Source: Luteimonas sp. YGD11-2
GTDB lineage: Bacteria; Pseudomonadota; Gammaproteobacteria; Xanthomonadales; Xanthomonadaceae
Assembly: GCF_004118975.1 (NCBI RefSeq)
Contig: NZ_CP035376.1
Coordinates: 1,054,001 to 1,118,000 of the forward strand
DNA: 64,000 nucleotides
Reading direction: 5' to 3'
The notes under the pieces were generated by a model. It was given only the letters and a program-made list of their open reading frames with translations, was not told the origin of the DNA and did no database searches. Shown one piece after another: positions 1-10,918 of this stretch. Position 1 is the stretch's first letter; each line of letters starts with the position of its first letter. Made by a program: the position numbers and the translations under genes.

Positions 1-576
1 GACTTCTACCGTGCCACCGGCGGCGACGAGCGCCTGGCGGCCGAGCGCATGGCGCCGATCATCAAGGATTCGCTGCGCAACGAGATCAACGCCCGCACCC
101 TGACCCAGCTGGTGTCCGGCGACCGCGGCGAGGTCATCGCCAAGCAGCTTGAGACGATCAACAACGGCGCCCGCACGCTGGGCATGCGGATCATCGACAT
201 CCGCCTGAAGCAGATCGACCTGCCCACCGACAGCGACGTCATCCAGCAGGTCTACAACCGCATGCGCGCCGAGCGCAAGCAGGTGGCCAGCCGGCTGCGC
301 GCCGAAGGTGAGGAGCAGGCACGCCTGATCCGCGCCCAGGCCGATCGCGACCAGGCAGTGATCCTGGCCGAGGCCGAGCGCGATGCGCAGACGCTGCGAG
401 GCGAGGGCGATGCCGAGGCCACCCGACTGTACGGCGAGGCGGCCAACCGCGATCCGGCATTCTTCGCCTTCCAGCGCAGCCTCGAGGCGTATCGCCGCTC
501 GTTCGAGGACGGCAACTCGGTGATCGTGCTCGAGCGCGACGATCCGTTCCTGCAGTACATGCGCAGCGACCGATGA
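1..576 (+). CDS. hflC: Protease modulator HflC, 3' part
   Basis: This is the C-terminal 191 residues of HflC; the gene starts upstream of the window. HflC is an inner-membrane SPFH/band-7 protein that forms the HflKC complex around the FtsH protease and modulates its activity. The visible part carries the end of the band-7 domain (the stretch around IIDIRLKQIDLP), then a charged helical region rich in RAEGEEQA-type repeats and the family-typical tail with FFAFQRSLEAYRRSF. The stop overlaps the start of the next gene by 4 bp, so the two are translationally coupled. hflK presumably lies just upstream. The family assignment is secure. Confidence 0.95.
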   Translation, partial: DFYRATGGDERLAAERMAPIIKDSLRNEINARTLTQLVSGDRGEVIAKQLETINNGARTLGMRIIDIRLKQIDLPTDSDVIQQVYNRMRAERKQVASRLRAEGEEQARLIRAQADRDQAVILAEAERDAQTLRGEGDAEATRLYGEAANRDPAFFAFQRSLEAYRRSFEDGNSVIVLERDDPFLQYMRSDR

Positions 577-761
577 GCGATCTGTGGGCCGCACTGTGCC
601 TGGTCGCAGTGCTCGAAGGGCTGATCCTGTTCGCGATGCCGGGCGGCTGGAAGCGCACCATGGTGCAGATCCTGCAGTTGCCGGACAACCAGGTGCGCGG
701 GCTGGGTGGCATCACCCTCGCGATCGGGTTGGTGGCGCTGTACTTCGTGCGCGGCGGCTGA
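573..761 (+). CDS. DUF2065 (YjeT-like) small membrane protein
   Basis: This 62-residue protein has two hydrophobic segments, near residues 3-22 and 43-60, separated by a short basic loop (GGWKRT). Length, layout and the position directly after hflC match the DUF2065/YjeT family, which in many gammaproteobacteria sits between hflC and purA. Its biochemical role is unknown. It overlaps hflC by 4 bp (ATGA) and is followed by a strong terminator, so it closes the hflKC operon. Confidence 0.85.
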   Translation: MSDLWAALCLVAVLEGLILFAMPGGWKRTMVQILQLPDNQVRGLGGITLAIGLVALYFVRGG

Positions 762-822
762 GCCGCCGCCCAACCCGGGCCCCGGCGGGCTGGCACCCGC
801 CCCACAAACCCGGATAATGCGC

Positions 823-859
823 AAAAGCCGGCAGGGGCGTCGCAGCCCCCCGGCTTTTT
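823..859 (+). terminator. Rho-independent terminator after hflC-yjeT
   Basis: This is a nested hairpin. The outer arms AAAAGCCGG (823-831) and CCGGCTTTT enclose a second GGGGC/GCCCC stem, and the right arm ends in five T residues. It lies between the DUF2065 gene and purA. Confidence 0.75.
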
Positions 860-913
860 CCGTGTCTGGCGCTTGCGTGGCGGCCACTCCCCGATGGAGC
901 AGGCCGCGGATGA

Positions 914-2272
<1,359 letters not shown>

Positions 2273-2296
2273 CCGCAGCGTTCGCCCCGCAGCAGG

Positions 2297-2320
2297 AAAC
2301 CCCGCGCAAGCGGGGTTTTT
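2297..2320 (+). terminator. Rho-independent terminator of purA
   Basis: Perfect 9-bp arms AAACCCCGC (2297-2305) and GCGGGGTTT (2310-2318) around a GCAA tetraloop, running into T residues. It ends just before the next start codon at 2325. Confidence 0.85.
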
Positions 2321-2324
2321 GCCG

Positions 2325-2843
2325 ATGCAGCCGCTGAAATACCTCGGCGGCTATCCGCCGCAGGTGCAGGCACAGGTGCGCGAGCTGATCGCGCAGGACC
2401 GGCTGGGCGCGCTGCTGGCCGCGAGGTACCGCGACGCCCACGCCGTGCGCAACGACAGCCAGCTCTACGCCTACGTGCAGGCGCTGAAAGAGCGCCACAT
2501 GCGCAAGGCGCCGCCGCTGGGCAAGGTGCTCTACGACGGCAAGCTGCAGGTACTGAAGCATGCGCTGGGCACCCACACCACCATCTCGCGCGTGCAGGGC
2601 GCGCGGCTCAAGGCCAGCCGCGAGATCCGCATCGCCAGCGTGTTCCGCGACGCACCCGCGGACTTCCTGAAGATGATCGTGGTACACGAGCTCGCGCACA
2701 TGAAGGAGGCCGAGCACAACAAGGCCTTCTACCAGCTGTGCACGCATATGGCGCCGGACTACCACCAGCTGGAGTTCGACCTGCGGCTGTATCTGACCGG
2801 GCTGGAGTTGAGTCCGGCCGGTGCGCGCGAGCCGGCGGAATAG
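2325..2843 (+). CDS. YgjP-like zinc metalloprotease (DUF45/M48-related)
   Basis: A 172-residue protein with the zinc-binding motif HELAHMKEAEHNKAFY in its C-terminal half. The HExxH plus downstream H/N residues are typical of YgjP-like (DUF45) gluzincins related to the SprT and WLM families. There is no signal peptide or membrane segment, so it should be cytoplasmic; the substrate is unknown. I chose the ATG at 2325 because the reading frame upstream of it overlaps purA and the purA terminator and shows no family similarity. The family call is good; the function is not established. Confidence 0.82.
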   Translation: MQPLKYLGGYPPQVQAQVRELIAQDRLGALLAARYRDAHAVRNDSQLYAYVQALKERHMRKAPPLGKVLYDGKLQVLKHALGTHTTISRVQGARLKASREIRIASVFRDAPADFLKMIVVHELAHMKEAEHNKAFYQLCTHMAPDYHQLEFDLRLYLTGLELSPAGAREPAE

Positions 2844-2955
2844 CGGCGTCTTCGTGCCGGTCGATGACCGGTGCGGCCCCGCCTCGCGCTTCGTCATCGC
2901 AGAGTTATCGCGGGGCTGCTAGCGTGCCCGCTCCCTGAATAGGCTTCCGCTGCCG

Positions 2956-4167
2956 ATGCGCCGATTCCCGCGTCTTGTAGCCGTTCCGATCGTGTTGCTG
3001 GCCCTGGTCGCCTGCGGCGAGGACGCGCCCCCCGAGGCCGTTCCCAGCCTCGCGGTCGTGCTGGCCACCCCGCAGCAGCAGGAGGTCACCCGCGAGGTGG
3101 TCGCTTCGGGTGCGGTGGAAGCGTGGGAAGAGGTCTCGGTGGGCGTGGAGCTCTCCGGGCTGCGGGTGGCCAGCGTCGAGGTCGAGGTGGGCAACGCGGT
3201 GGCCGCCGGCGACGTGCTGCTGCGTGTCGACGACCGCACGCTGGCGTCGCAGCTGCAGCAGTCGGAAGCCTCGGTGCGCGAGGCCAAGACCAATCTCGAG
3301 ACCGCGCGCCGCCGTGCCGCGCGCGTGCGCGAACTCGCCGGCGAGCGCCTGGTCGCGCTGCAGGATGCCGAGCAGGCCGAGGCCGAGCGCGACAACGCGC
3401 AGGCGCGGCTCAATACCGCGATCGCGAGCCGCGATGCCGCGCGCGTGCAGCGCGACTTCACCGTGGTGCGCGCGCCGGTATCCGGCGTGGTGTCGGCGCG
3501 CAGCGTGCAGCCCGGGCAGGTGGTCGGCGCCGGCGGCGAGCTGCTGCGGTTGATCCGCGATGGCCGCCTGGAATGGCGTGCCGAACTCGCCGAGGCCGAC
3601 CTGCTGCGCGTGGGCACCGGCACCCCGGTGCAGGTGGATACGCCGATCGGCGCGGTCGAAGGCAGCGTGCGCACGGTGTCGCCGGCGCTCGATCCGCAGC
3701 GCCGCACCGGCACCGTCTACGTGGACCTGCCCGATCCCGGCCCGCTGCGCGCGGGCATGTTCGCGCAGGGGCGGCTGGCGCTCGGCCGCGCGCAGGCGCT
3801 GCTGGTGCCCAACGAGGCCATCGTGCGCCGCGACGGCCGTGCCTATGCCTTCACCGTGGAACCCGATGGCCGCGTGCGCGAGCGCGGCGTGTCGGTGGGC
3901 AGCACCCACGGCGACATGATCGAAGTGCGCGATGGCCTCACCGCCGATGACCGCGTGGTCGCACGCGGCGCCGGCTTCCTCGGCGATGGCGACCTGGTGC
4001 GCGTTGTCGACAGCCCGGCAGGCGCCGATGCCGCCAACGCGCAGCCCGCCGCTGATGCGGGCACCGATGCAGGGGCCGCGCCCGCGAGCGCACCTGCAGC
4101 GCCTTCCGGCGCCGGCGCCACCCGCGAGGCCACCCACGACGCCGCCACCGGGACGCTCGCCGAATGA
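2956..4167 (+). CDS. RND efflux periplasmic adaptor (membrane fusion lipoprotein)
   Basis: A 403-residue AcrA/MdtA-type adaptor that would bridge an inner-membrane RND pump and an outer-membrane channel. It begins with a lipoprotein signal peptide (lipobox LVAC, Cys around residue 21). A biotinyl-lipoyl-like half, a long alpha-hairpin rich in Q, E and R (about residues 95-165), a second lipoyl half (VRAPVSGVVSAR) and a beta-barrel domain follow. The last 60 or so residues are a low-complexity Ala/Pro/Gly tail. The stop overlaps the RND permease start by 4 bp. The substrate is unknown; no regulator gene is adjacent. Confidence 0.93.
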   Translation: MRRFPRLVAVPIVLLALVACGEDAPPEAVPSLAVVLATPQQQEVTREVVASGAVEAWEEVSVGVELSGLRVASVEVEVGNAVAAGDVLLRVDDRTLASQLQQSEASVREAKTNLETARRRAARVRELAGERLVALQDAEQAEAERDNAQARLNTAIASRDAARVQRDFTVVRAPVSGVVSARSVQPGQVVGAGGELLRLIRDGRLEWRAELAEADLLRVGTGTPVQVDTPIGAVEGSVRTVSPALDPQRRTGTVYVDLPDPGPLRAGMFAQGRLALGRAQALLVPNEAIVRRDGRAYAFTVEPDGRVRERGVSVGSTHGDMIEVRDGLTADDRVVARGAGFLGDGDLVRVVDSPAGADAANAQPAADAGTDAGAAPASAPAAPSGAGATREATHDAATGTLAE

Positions 4168-7100
4168 ACTTCTCCGCGTGGTCGATCCACCGGCCGTTGC
4201 CGGCGATCCTGGTGTTCATCCTGCTCACCGCCGCCGGCCTGGTCGCCTTCAACCGGCTGGCGGTGTCGCAGTTCCCGGACCTCACCGTACCGGTGGTCAA
4301 TGTCACCGTGATGCTGCCCGGCGCCAGCCCCAGCACGCTCGAGACCCAGGTCACCCGCAAGATCGAGGACGCCACCGCCAGCATCCCCGCGCTGCGCAAC
4401 ATGGCGTCCATCGTCAACGAAGGCGTATCGACCACCATCCTCACCTTCGAGATCGAGAAGGACGGCACCATCGCCAAGGACGAGGTGCGCGATGCCATCG
4501 ACCGCGTGCGCATCGACCTGCCGGCCGACGTCGAGCCGCCGATCGTGTCGCTGGTCAACGTCACCGGCGGCGACATGCTGCATTACGCCGTCACCGCCGA
4601 TGGCTGGAGCGACGAGGAGCTCAGCTGGTTCATCGACGACACCGTGGCCAAGCGGCTGTTCGCGGTGCCCGGCGTGGGCGCGGTGCGGCGTATCGGCGGC
4701 GTCGACCGCGAGATCCGCGTCGCCCTGCGGCCCGAGGCCGTGCAGGGCTTCGGCGTCAGCCCGGCGCTGATCAGCCAGCAGCTCGCGCGCATCCAGCAGG
4801 AACAGCCGGGCGGGCGCACCACCGTGGGCGGAGGCGAGCAGGCGGTGCGCACCCTCGGCACCGTCGATTCCGCCGCCGACCTCGCCGACTTCCCCATCTC
4901 CATGCCGGACGGCCGCAGCGTGCGCCTGTCGACGCTGGCCACCGTGAGCGACGGCCACGCCACCGTCAGCCAGCGCACCACGCTCGATGGCCGGCCGGTG
5001 ATCGGCTTCGCCGTGCAGCGCACCACCAACACCAGCGAGGTCGACGTCGGCAACGCCGTGCGCGAGAGCGTGGCGAAGCTGCAGCAGGAGCAGCCGCGCG
5101 TGCGCGTGGTCGAGGTGGCCTCGACCACCCAGGTGGCCGAGGACTCGTTCGACTCCTCGATGCACATGCTCTACGAGGGCGCGGCGCTGGCGGTGCTGGT
5201 GGTATTCCTGTTCCTGCGCGACTTCCGCGCCACCTTCATCAGCGCCGTGGCGCTGCCGCTGTCGATCATCCCGACCTTCGCGGTGATGTACTGGCTGGGC
5301 TTCAGCCTCAACATGATCACCCTGCTGGCACTCGCCGTGGTGGTGGGCATCCTGGTCGACGATGCCATCGTCGAGGTCGAGAACATCGACCGCCACCTGC
5401 GCATGGGCAAGGCGCCAAAGCAGGCCGCGCTCGAGGCAGCCGACGAGATCGGACTGGCGGTGATCGCGACCTCGTGCACGCTGGCGGCGGTGTTCATCCC
5501 CGTGGCCTTCATGCCCGGCATCCCGGGCAAGTTCTTCCGCGAGTTCGGCTGGACCGCGGCCGCGGCGGTGATGTTCTCGCTGCTGGTCGCGCGCCTGATC
5601 ACGCCGATGATGGCGGCCTACATGCTGAAGCCGCTGCCCGAGCACAAGGGCGACTCGAAGCTGATGCAGTGGTACCTGCGCTTCGTCGACAACGCGCTCC
5701 AGCACCGCAACCGCACGCTGGTGGTCGCGCTGGCGATCTTCATCGGCTCGCTGGCACTGCTGCCGCTGCTGAAGGTGACCTTCATCCCGCCCACCGACGG
5801 CATCCAGAGCAACGTGCTGATCGAGCTGCCGCCGGGCACCGCGCTCGCCACCACCGAAGAGGTGGCCGAGACCGCGCGCCGGCGCATCGCCGACATCCCC
5901 GAGATCGAACACGTGTTCGTCACCGCCGGCAGCAACTCGGGCGCCAACGGCCCCGCGGGCGACCTCACCAGCGCCGAACTGCGCAAGGCCACGCTCACGA
6001 TCCGCTGGAAGGACGACCGCGACCTGACCCAGTACGAGCTGGAAACGGTGGTGCGCGAGCGCCTGGCCGATCTTCCCGGCGTGCGCCTGAGCTTCCAGGG
6101 TGGCGAACCGGGCCGTGCGCTGCAGCTGGTGCTGGCCGGCGATGATCCGGTCAAGCTGGCCGCGGCCGCGCGCGACGTGGAGCGCGAGATCCGCCAGCTG
6201 CCGGGCCTCGGCACGGTGGGCTCATCGGCTTCGCTGGTGCGCCCTGAGGTGATCGTGCGCCCGGACCCCGCACGCGCCGCGGACCTGGGCGTGTCGACGG
6301 CCGACATCGCCGCCGCCACCCGCGTCGCCACCCGCGGCGACTACGAGCAGTTCCTCGCCAAGCTCAACCTGCCCGAACGCCAGGTGCCGATCCGCGTGCA
6401 GCTGGACGAACGCGCGCTGTCGGATCCCTCGCTGCTGGGCCAGCTGCGCGTGCCCACCGCCACCGGTGGCAGCGTGCCGCTGTCGTCGGTGGCCGAGATC
6501 ACCACCGCCAGCGGGCCGTCGCAGATCGACCGCTTCGACAGGCGTCGCAACGTGACGATCACCGTCGACCTCAACGGCATGGCGATGGGCGAGGTGGAAG
6601 GCCAGATCGACGCGCTGCCCTCGCTGCAGAACCTCCCGCCGGGCGTGGACCGCCAGGCCGCCGGCGACAGCGAGATCTTCGCCGAGATGTTCGGCGGCTT
6701 CGCCATGGCCATGGTGGCCGGCATCTTCTGCGTCTACGGGGTGCTGCTGCTGCTGTTCAACCACGCCAGCCAGCCGGTGACGATCCTGGTCGCGGTGCCG
6801 CTGGCCGCGGGCGGCGCGTTCGGCGCGCTGCTGATCACCGGCCTGGACATCTCGCTGTCGGTGCTGATCGGCCTGATCCTGCTGATCGGCATCGCGGTCA
6901 AGAACTCGATCCTGCTGGTCGACTACGCCGTGATGGCCGAGGAAAAGGGCATGACCCGCCACGAGGCGCTGATGGACGCGTGCCACAAGCGTGCGCGGCC
7001 AGTGATCATGACCACGCTGGCGATGGGGGCGGGCATGATGCCGATCGCGCTGGGTCTGACGGCGGATTCAAGCTTCCGCATGCCGATGGCGGTGGCGGTG

Positions 7101-7244
7101 ATCGGTGGGTTGATCACCTCGACGGTGTTGAGCCTGGTGGTGGTGCCGGCGGCGTACACGCTGGTGGATGATGTGGAGGAGCGGGTGCTTGGGAGGTTGC
7201 GGCGGAGGGCCGGAGACGCCAGTGAGGTTGCGGCGCCACCATGA
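4164..7244 (+). CDS. RND (HAE-1 type) multidrug efflux permease
   Basis: A full-length 1026-residue proton-driven inner-membrane efflux pump of the AcrB/MdtB/MexF class. The N-terminal TM1 (residues 10-30), the large porter domain and TM2-TM6 (from about 335) are visible. The proton-relay pair in TM4 is present as D399-D400 in GILVDDAIVEVENI. The TM10 lysine is kept in GIAVKNSILLVDYA. The gene overlaps the adaptor upstream and the outer-membrane channel downstream by 4 bp each, so the three form one tripartite pump. The substrate range cannot be read from the sequence. Confidence 0.95.
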   Translation: MNFSAWSIHRPLPAILVFILLTAAGLVAFNRLAVSQFPDLTVPVVNVTVMLPGASPSTLETQVTRKIEDATASIPALRNMASIVNEGVSTTILTFEIEKDGTIAKDEVRDAIDRVRIDLPADVEPPIVSLVNVTGGDMLHYAVTADGWSDEELSWFIDDTVAKRLFAVPGVGAVRRIGGVDREIRVALRPEAVQGFGVSPALISQQLARIQQEQPGGRTTVGGGEQAVRTLGTVDSAADLADFPISMPDGRSVRLSTLATVSDGHATVSQRTTLDGRPVIGFAVQRTTNTSEVDVGNAVRESVAKLQQEQPRVRVVEVASTTQVAEDSFDSSMHMLYEGAALAVLVVFLFLRDFRATFISAVALPLSIIPTFAVMYWLGFSLNMITLLALAVVVGILVDDAIVEVENIDRHLRMGKAPKQAALEAADEIGLAVIATSCTLAAVFIPVAFMPGIPGKFFREFGWTAAAAVMFSLLVARLITPMMAAYMLKPLPEHKGDSKLMQWYLRFVDNALQHRNRTLVVALAIFIGSLALLPLLKVTFIPPTDGIQSNVLIELPPGTALATTEEVAETARRRIADIPEIEHVFVTAGSNSGANGPAGDLTSAELRKATLTIRWKDDRDLTQYELETVVRERLADLPGVRLSFQGGEPGRALQLVLAGDDPVKLAAAARDVEREIRQLPGLGTVGSSASLVRPEVIVRPDPARAADLGVSTADIAAATRVATRGDYEQFLAKLNLPERQVPIRVQLDERALSDPSLLGQLRVPTATGGSVPLSSVAEITTASGPSQIDRFDRRRNVTITVDLNGMAMGEVEGQIDALPSLQNLPPGVDRQAAGDSEIFAEMFGGFAMAMVAGIFCVYGVLLLLFNHASQPVTILVAVPLAAGGAFGALLITGLDISLSVLIGLILLIGIAVKNSILLVDYAVMAEEKGMTRHEALMDACHKRARPVIMTTLAMGAGMMPIALGLTADSSFRMPMAVAVIGGLITSTVLSLVVVPAAYTLVDDVEERVLGRLRRRAGDASEVAAPP

Positions 7245-8719
7245 CTGGCATCACGATGGCGGCGGCCGGTGCAATGGAGTGGCAGGTGTCGACAGGCAAG
7301 GCTGGCAGGCTGGGTGGGGCATACCGTCGGCGATCCCGCGCCGCGCACGGACGGGCATTCGGTCTGGCGTTGGGTCTGGTCCTGCTTGTACCGGCCACCT
7401 CGGCACTCGCGCAGGATGCGGACGCACTCAGCTTCGATCAGGCGCGCGAGCGGTTGGAACGGGTCTCCGACGCGCTGGCTGCCGCGGACGCCAACCTGCG
7501 CGCCCGGCAGGACCTGTCCGATGCGACCGCGCGCCTGCGGCTGCCGGAGATTTCGCTCGAAGCGCGCTACCTGGAGTTCCAGAAGACGCTGAGCTTGCCG
7601 CTGGGTTCGCTGGCGCCAGTGGGCGAGGCGTTCGGCATCGAAAGCCCGTTGCGGTTCCAGGAGCGCGACCGGCGATTGCGTCCGGTGTTGACCACGGTGC
7701 TGCCCCTGTACACGGGCGGGCAGATCCCGGCCGCGCAGGCGGCGGCCGCGGCCGCCCTGCGTGGGGCGGACGCGGAGCGGGCGCAGCAGTCCCAGAAGCT
7801 GACGTCGCAACTGGTCCAGGCCTACTTCGGCCAGGGCCTGGCCGAGCAGGCGCTGAGCGTGCGCCGCGAGGTACGCGACGGCATGCGGCAGCACGTGGCC
7901 CATGCCGAATCGCTTGAACGCGAAGGCTTCGCCACGCGCGCGCAGGTGTTGCAGGCGGTCGTCGCGCGCGATGCCAGCGAGCGCGAGTACCAGAAGGCGC
8001 TCAACGACCGCGACGCCGCGGCCCAGACCCTGGCGCTGCTGCTGCGCAGCGATGGACCGGTGACGCCGATCACGCCGCTGTTCGTGGTCGGTACATCGCC
8101 GGGCACGCTGGAGGCGTTCACCCGGGCCGCGCTTGAGCGACACCCCCAGCTGGCGCAGCTGCGGGCGCTTGACGACCAGACGGGCGCAGGCGTGCGTGTG
8201 CAGGAGGCGTCACTGAAACCGCAGGTGTACCTGTTCGGCCAGTACGACCTGTACCGCGAGGACGCGCTGCTGACCGACACCGATTGGGCCTTCGGCATTG
8301 GCCTCAAGTACACCTTCCTGTCCGGGCGGGATCGCCCGCGCCAGATCAGTGCTGCGCGCGCGCAGCAGGAGCAGGCGCAGGCCGCACTGCGCGAGGCGCA
8401 GAACCAGATCAGGATCGGCGTGGCACAGGCCTGGAATGCGCTGGAAACGGCACGCCAGCAGTTCCTGCTGCTCGACAGCAGCATCGAGCAGGCGCGCGAG
8501 AACCTGCGCCTGCAGGAACTGGCGTTCCGCGAGGGGCAGTCGACCTCGCTCGATGTCATGGACGCCAGGCTCGGCCTTGGCGCCGCGCGGGTCGAACACG
8601 CGCACGCCGCCTACGACTATTGCGTGGCGTTGGCGCACCTGCTCGAGCTGGGTGGCCAGTCGGCGCGCTTTGGCGAGTACATCCGCAAGGCAGACCACAG
8701 GGTATTTCCCCATGAATGA
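7241..8719 (+). CDS. TolC-family outer membrane efflux protein
   Basis: A 492-residue outer-membrane factor with two coiled-coil repeats of the OEP fold, for example ALRGADAERAQQSQ-type helices and the C-terminal SLDVMDARLGLGAARVEHAHAAYDY segment. The ATG at 7241 overlaps the RND stop (ATGA) but puts about 35 polar residues ahead of the export signal (basic RRRSRAAHGR, then a hydrophobic core ending ALAQ). A later start is therefore possible. The gene sits between the RND pump and a HlyD/ABC-2 module and overlaps both, so one channel may serve two pumps. Confidence 0.9.
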   Translation: MTGITMAAAGAMEWQVSTGKAGRLGGAYRRRSRAAHGRAFGLALGLVLLVPATSALAQDADALSFDQARERLERVSDALAAADANLRARQDLSDATARLRLPEISLEARYLEFQKTLSLPLGSLAPVGEAFGIESPLRFQERDRRLRPVLTTVLPLYTGGQIPAAQAAAAAALRGADAERAQQSQKLTSQLVQAYFGQGLAEQALSVRREVRDGMRQHVAHAESLEREGFATRAQVLQAVVARDASEREYQKALNDRDAAAQTLALLLRSDGPVTPITPLFVVGTSPGTLEAFTRAALERHPQLAQLRALDDQTGAGVRVQEASLKPQVYLFGQYDLYREDALLTDTDWAFGIGLKYTFLSGRDRPRQISAARAQQEQAQAALREAQNQIRIGVAQAWNALETARQQFLLLDSSIEQARENLRLQELAFREGQSTSLDVMDARLGLGAARVEHAHAAYDYCVALAHLLELGGQSARFGEYIRKADHRVFPHE

Positions 8720-9746
8720 ACCCGCTCCGCCGCCGCCGCCGCCACCCGTGGCTGCGGATGCACCGTCCGGCCGCCGTCGCCTGCGCCTCGTTGCCCTGGG
8801 CGTGATTGCCGTGATCCTGGTCGGCGGCCTGTGGCTGGCGTTCCGCAGCCCGGCGGACCTGGTGCAGGGCATGGCCGATGCCGACAGCATCAACGTGTCG
8901 GCCAAGGTGACCGCGCGGGTGTCGGCGCTGCTGGTGGCCGAGGGCGAGCGGGTCGAGGCCGGGCAGGTACTGTTCGAGCTGGACAGCCCCGAGATCGCCG
9001 CGAAGCAGCGACAGGCCGAAGCCGCGCTCGCGGCCGCGCAGGCGCTGGCGGACAAGGCCGAGGAGGGCGCGCGCGTGGAGGACATCCGCGCAGCGGAGGC
9101 CAACTGGCGGCGCGCCCAGGCCGGACACGAACTGGCGCGTTCCACCTTCCAGCGCCTGGAGCGGCTGCATGCCGAGGGCGTGGTCACCCGGCAGCAGCGC
9201 GACGAGGCCCGTGCGAAGGCGATCGATGCCGAGCAGCAGGCGCGCGCAGCGCAGGCGCTGTACGAACAGGCGCAGGCCGGCGCCCGCGAACAGGACAGGA
9301 GCGCCGCGCAGGCGCAGGTGCGGCAGGCCGAAGGCGCCGTGGCCGAAGTGCAGGCGGCCGAAAGCGAAGTGCGCGGCCGCGCGCCGACGGCCGGCGAGGT
9401 GTCCAAGCGGCTGGTCGAAACCGGCGAGCTGGTGGCGGCCGGCTATCCGGTCTTCACCCTGGTCGACCTCGACCACATGTGGGTGGCGTTCCACCTGCGC
9501 GAGGACCAGTTCGCGGGCCTGGAGGTGGGCCGCCGCCTGCGCGGTTCGATCCCGGCGCTGGAGCGCGAGGACGTCGAGTTCGAGGTCTACCACATCAGCC
9601 CGGCCGGCGATTTCGCGACCTGGCGCGCGACCCGGCAGTCGGCCGGCTACGACGTGAGGAGTTTCGAAGTGCGCGCGAGGCCGGTCGCGGAAGTCGCAGG
9701 CTTCCGGCCGGGCATGAGCGTGCTGTTCGCATGGCCGCAACGCTGA
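8712..9746 (+). CDS. HlyD/EmrA-type membrane fusion protein
   Basis: A 344-residue adaptor with one N-terminal transmembrane helix (about residues 22-45) after a proline-rich cytoplasmic start. A lipoyl-like domain (INVSAKVTARVSALLV), a long Ala/Gln/Glu-rich coiled coil (about 95-215) and a C-terminal barrel follow. Unlike the adaptor at 2956 it has no lipobox. It resembles the YhiI/YbhG-type partners of ABC-2 exporters. It overlaps the TolC gene by 8 bp and the next permease by 16 bp, which implies tight co-translation. Confidence 0.9.
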   Translation: MNEPAPPPPPPPVAADAPSGRRRLRLVALGVIAVILVGGLWLAFRSPADLVQGMADADSINVSAKVTARVSALLVAEGERVEAGQVLFELDSPEIAAKQRQAEAALAAAQALADKAEEGARVEDIRAAEANWRRAQAGHELARSTFQRLERLHAEGVVTRQQRDEARAKAIDAEQQARAAQALYEQAQAGAREQDRSAAQAQVRQAEGAVAEVQAAESEVRGRAPTAGEVSKRLVETGELVAAGYPVFTLVDLDHMWVAFHLREDQFAGLEVGRRLRGSIPALEREDVEFEVYHISPAGDFATWRATRQSAGYDVRSFEVRARPVAEVAGFRPGMSVLFAWPQR

Positions 9747-10918
9747 CGCGGCCCACGGCACGCGAGGCGTTCGTCCGTTCGGCGTTGCGCGAGTGCGCAC
9801 GGCTGCGCGCCGATCCCTGGGATCTGGCGTTGGCCACGTGGGTCCCGCTGCTGGCGCTGGCGCTGCTCGCCTGGATGTTCTCGGCCGGCGTGCCGCGCGA
9901 GCTGCCGGTGGCGGTGGTCGATCATGACAACAGCGCGGTCAGCCGCGAACTCGTGCGCAGGCTCGATGCCGTGCCGGGCCTGCGGGTGGCCGCGCGGCCG
10001 GCGGACCTGACGCAGGCCTGGTCGGAGGTGCGCGCGGTCCGGGCGTTCGCGGTGGTGCACGTGCCTGCGGGCGCCGAGCGCCAGGTCCTGCGTGGCGGCA
10101 GCGCCGTTGTTTTCGCCTACTACAACGCCAGCCACCAGACGGCAGGGCAGGCGGTACTGCGGGGGATCGGAGAGGCGGCGCAGGCGACCAGTGCGCATCT
10201 CGTACGCCGTGGGGTGGCGCGGGTCGGCGGGGCGCAGGCGGTCCGCCCGCCGCCGCTGCGGGTGCAGGCCACCGTGCTGGGCAACGCCGCGCGCAGCTAC
10301 GAGCACTTCCTGCTCGGCCTGCTGTTCCCGGCACTACTGCACCTCGCCGCCTGCCTGGCGATGGTGGGCGCGCTCGGGCGCGAACTGCGTGACGGCAGCG
10401 CGGGCACATGGCTGGCCGGGTGCGGCGATCGCCTGCTGCCGGCGGTGGCCGGCAAGCTGGCGCCGTACCTGCTGCTGTTCACCGCCTACGGCACGCTGTC
10501 GCTGGTCTGGCTGGCCGCGATCCGCGGCGGTGTGGCCGGCAGCGCGGTGCTGCTGGTCACCGCGCAGGCGGCGATGTACCTGGCCTACGGCGGCATCGCG
10601 CTGCTGCTGGTCGGGGCCACCCGCAACATGGGCACGTCGCTGTCGCTGACCGGACTGTACGCGGGCACGTCGCTGGCGTTCTCGGGCGCGACGTTCCCGG
10701 TGCAGGGAGCGCCGCTGTTCGCACAGGTCTGGAGCCAGCTGCTTCCCTTCACCGCCTACCTCAAGCTGCAGGCGCAGCAGCTCGACCTGGGTGCGGCATG
10801 GACGGCCTCGCTGTCGTTGCTGGGGACCTTGCTGCTGTTCGTGCTGGTGGCCGGCGGCGCGGGGCTGCGCCTGTATGCGCGCGGAGCGCGCGATCCGGCC
10901 TCCTGGGGGCAGCGATGA
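9731..10918 (+). CDS. ABC-2 type permease (YhhJ/YbhS-like), first of two
   Basis: A 395-residue membrane protein with the ABC-2 exporter layout. TM1 lies near residues 30-50, then comes a large periplasmic domain beginning with LPVAVVDHDNSAVSRELVRRLDA, and then five hydrophobic helices from about residue 195 to the end. In the usual E. coli-type systems a HlyD adaptor and two such permeases work with an ATPase. No ATP-binding-cassette gene is present in this operon. The energy source is therefore unknown, and the ATPase may be encoded elsewhere. Confidence 0.85.
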   Translation: MAATLTRPTAREAFVRSALRECARLRADPWDLALATWVPLLALALLAWMFSAGVPRELPVAVVDHDNSAVSRELVRRLDAVPGLRVAARPADLTQAWSEVRAVRAFAVVHVPAGAERQVLRGGSAVVFAYYNASHQTAGQAVLRGIGEAAQATSAHLVRRGVARVGGAQAVRPPPLRVQATVLGNAARSYEHFLLGLLFPALLHLAACLAMVGALGRELRDGSAGTWLAGCGDRLLPAVAGKLAPYLLLFTAYGTLSLVWLAAIRGGVAGSAVLLVTAQAAMYLAYGGIALLLVGATRNMGTSLSLTGLYAGTSLAFSGATFPVQGAPLFAQVWSQLLPFTAYLKLQAQQLDLGAAWTASLSLLGTLLLFVLVAGGAGLRLYARGARDPASWGQR

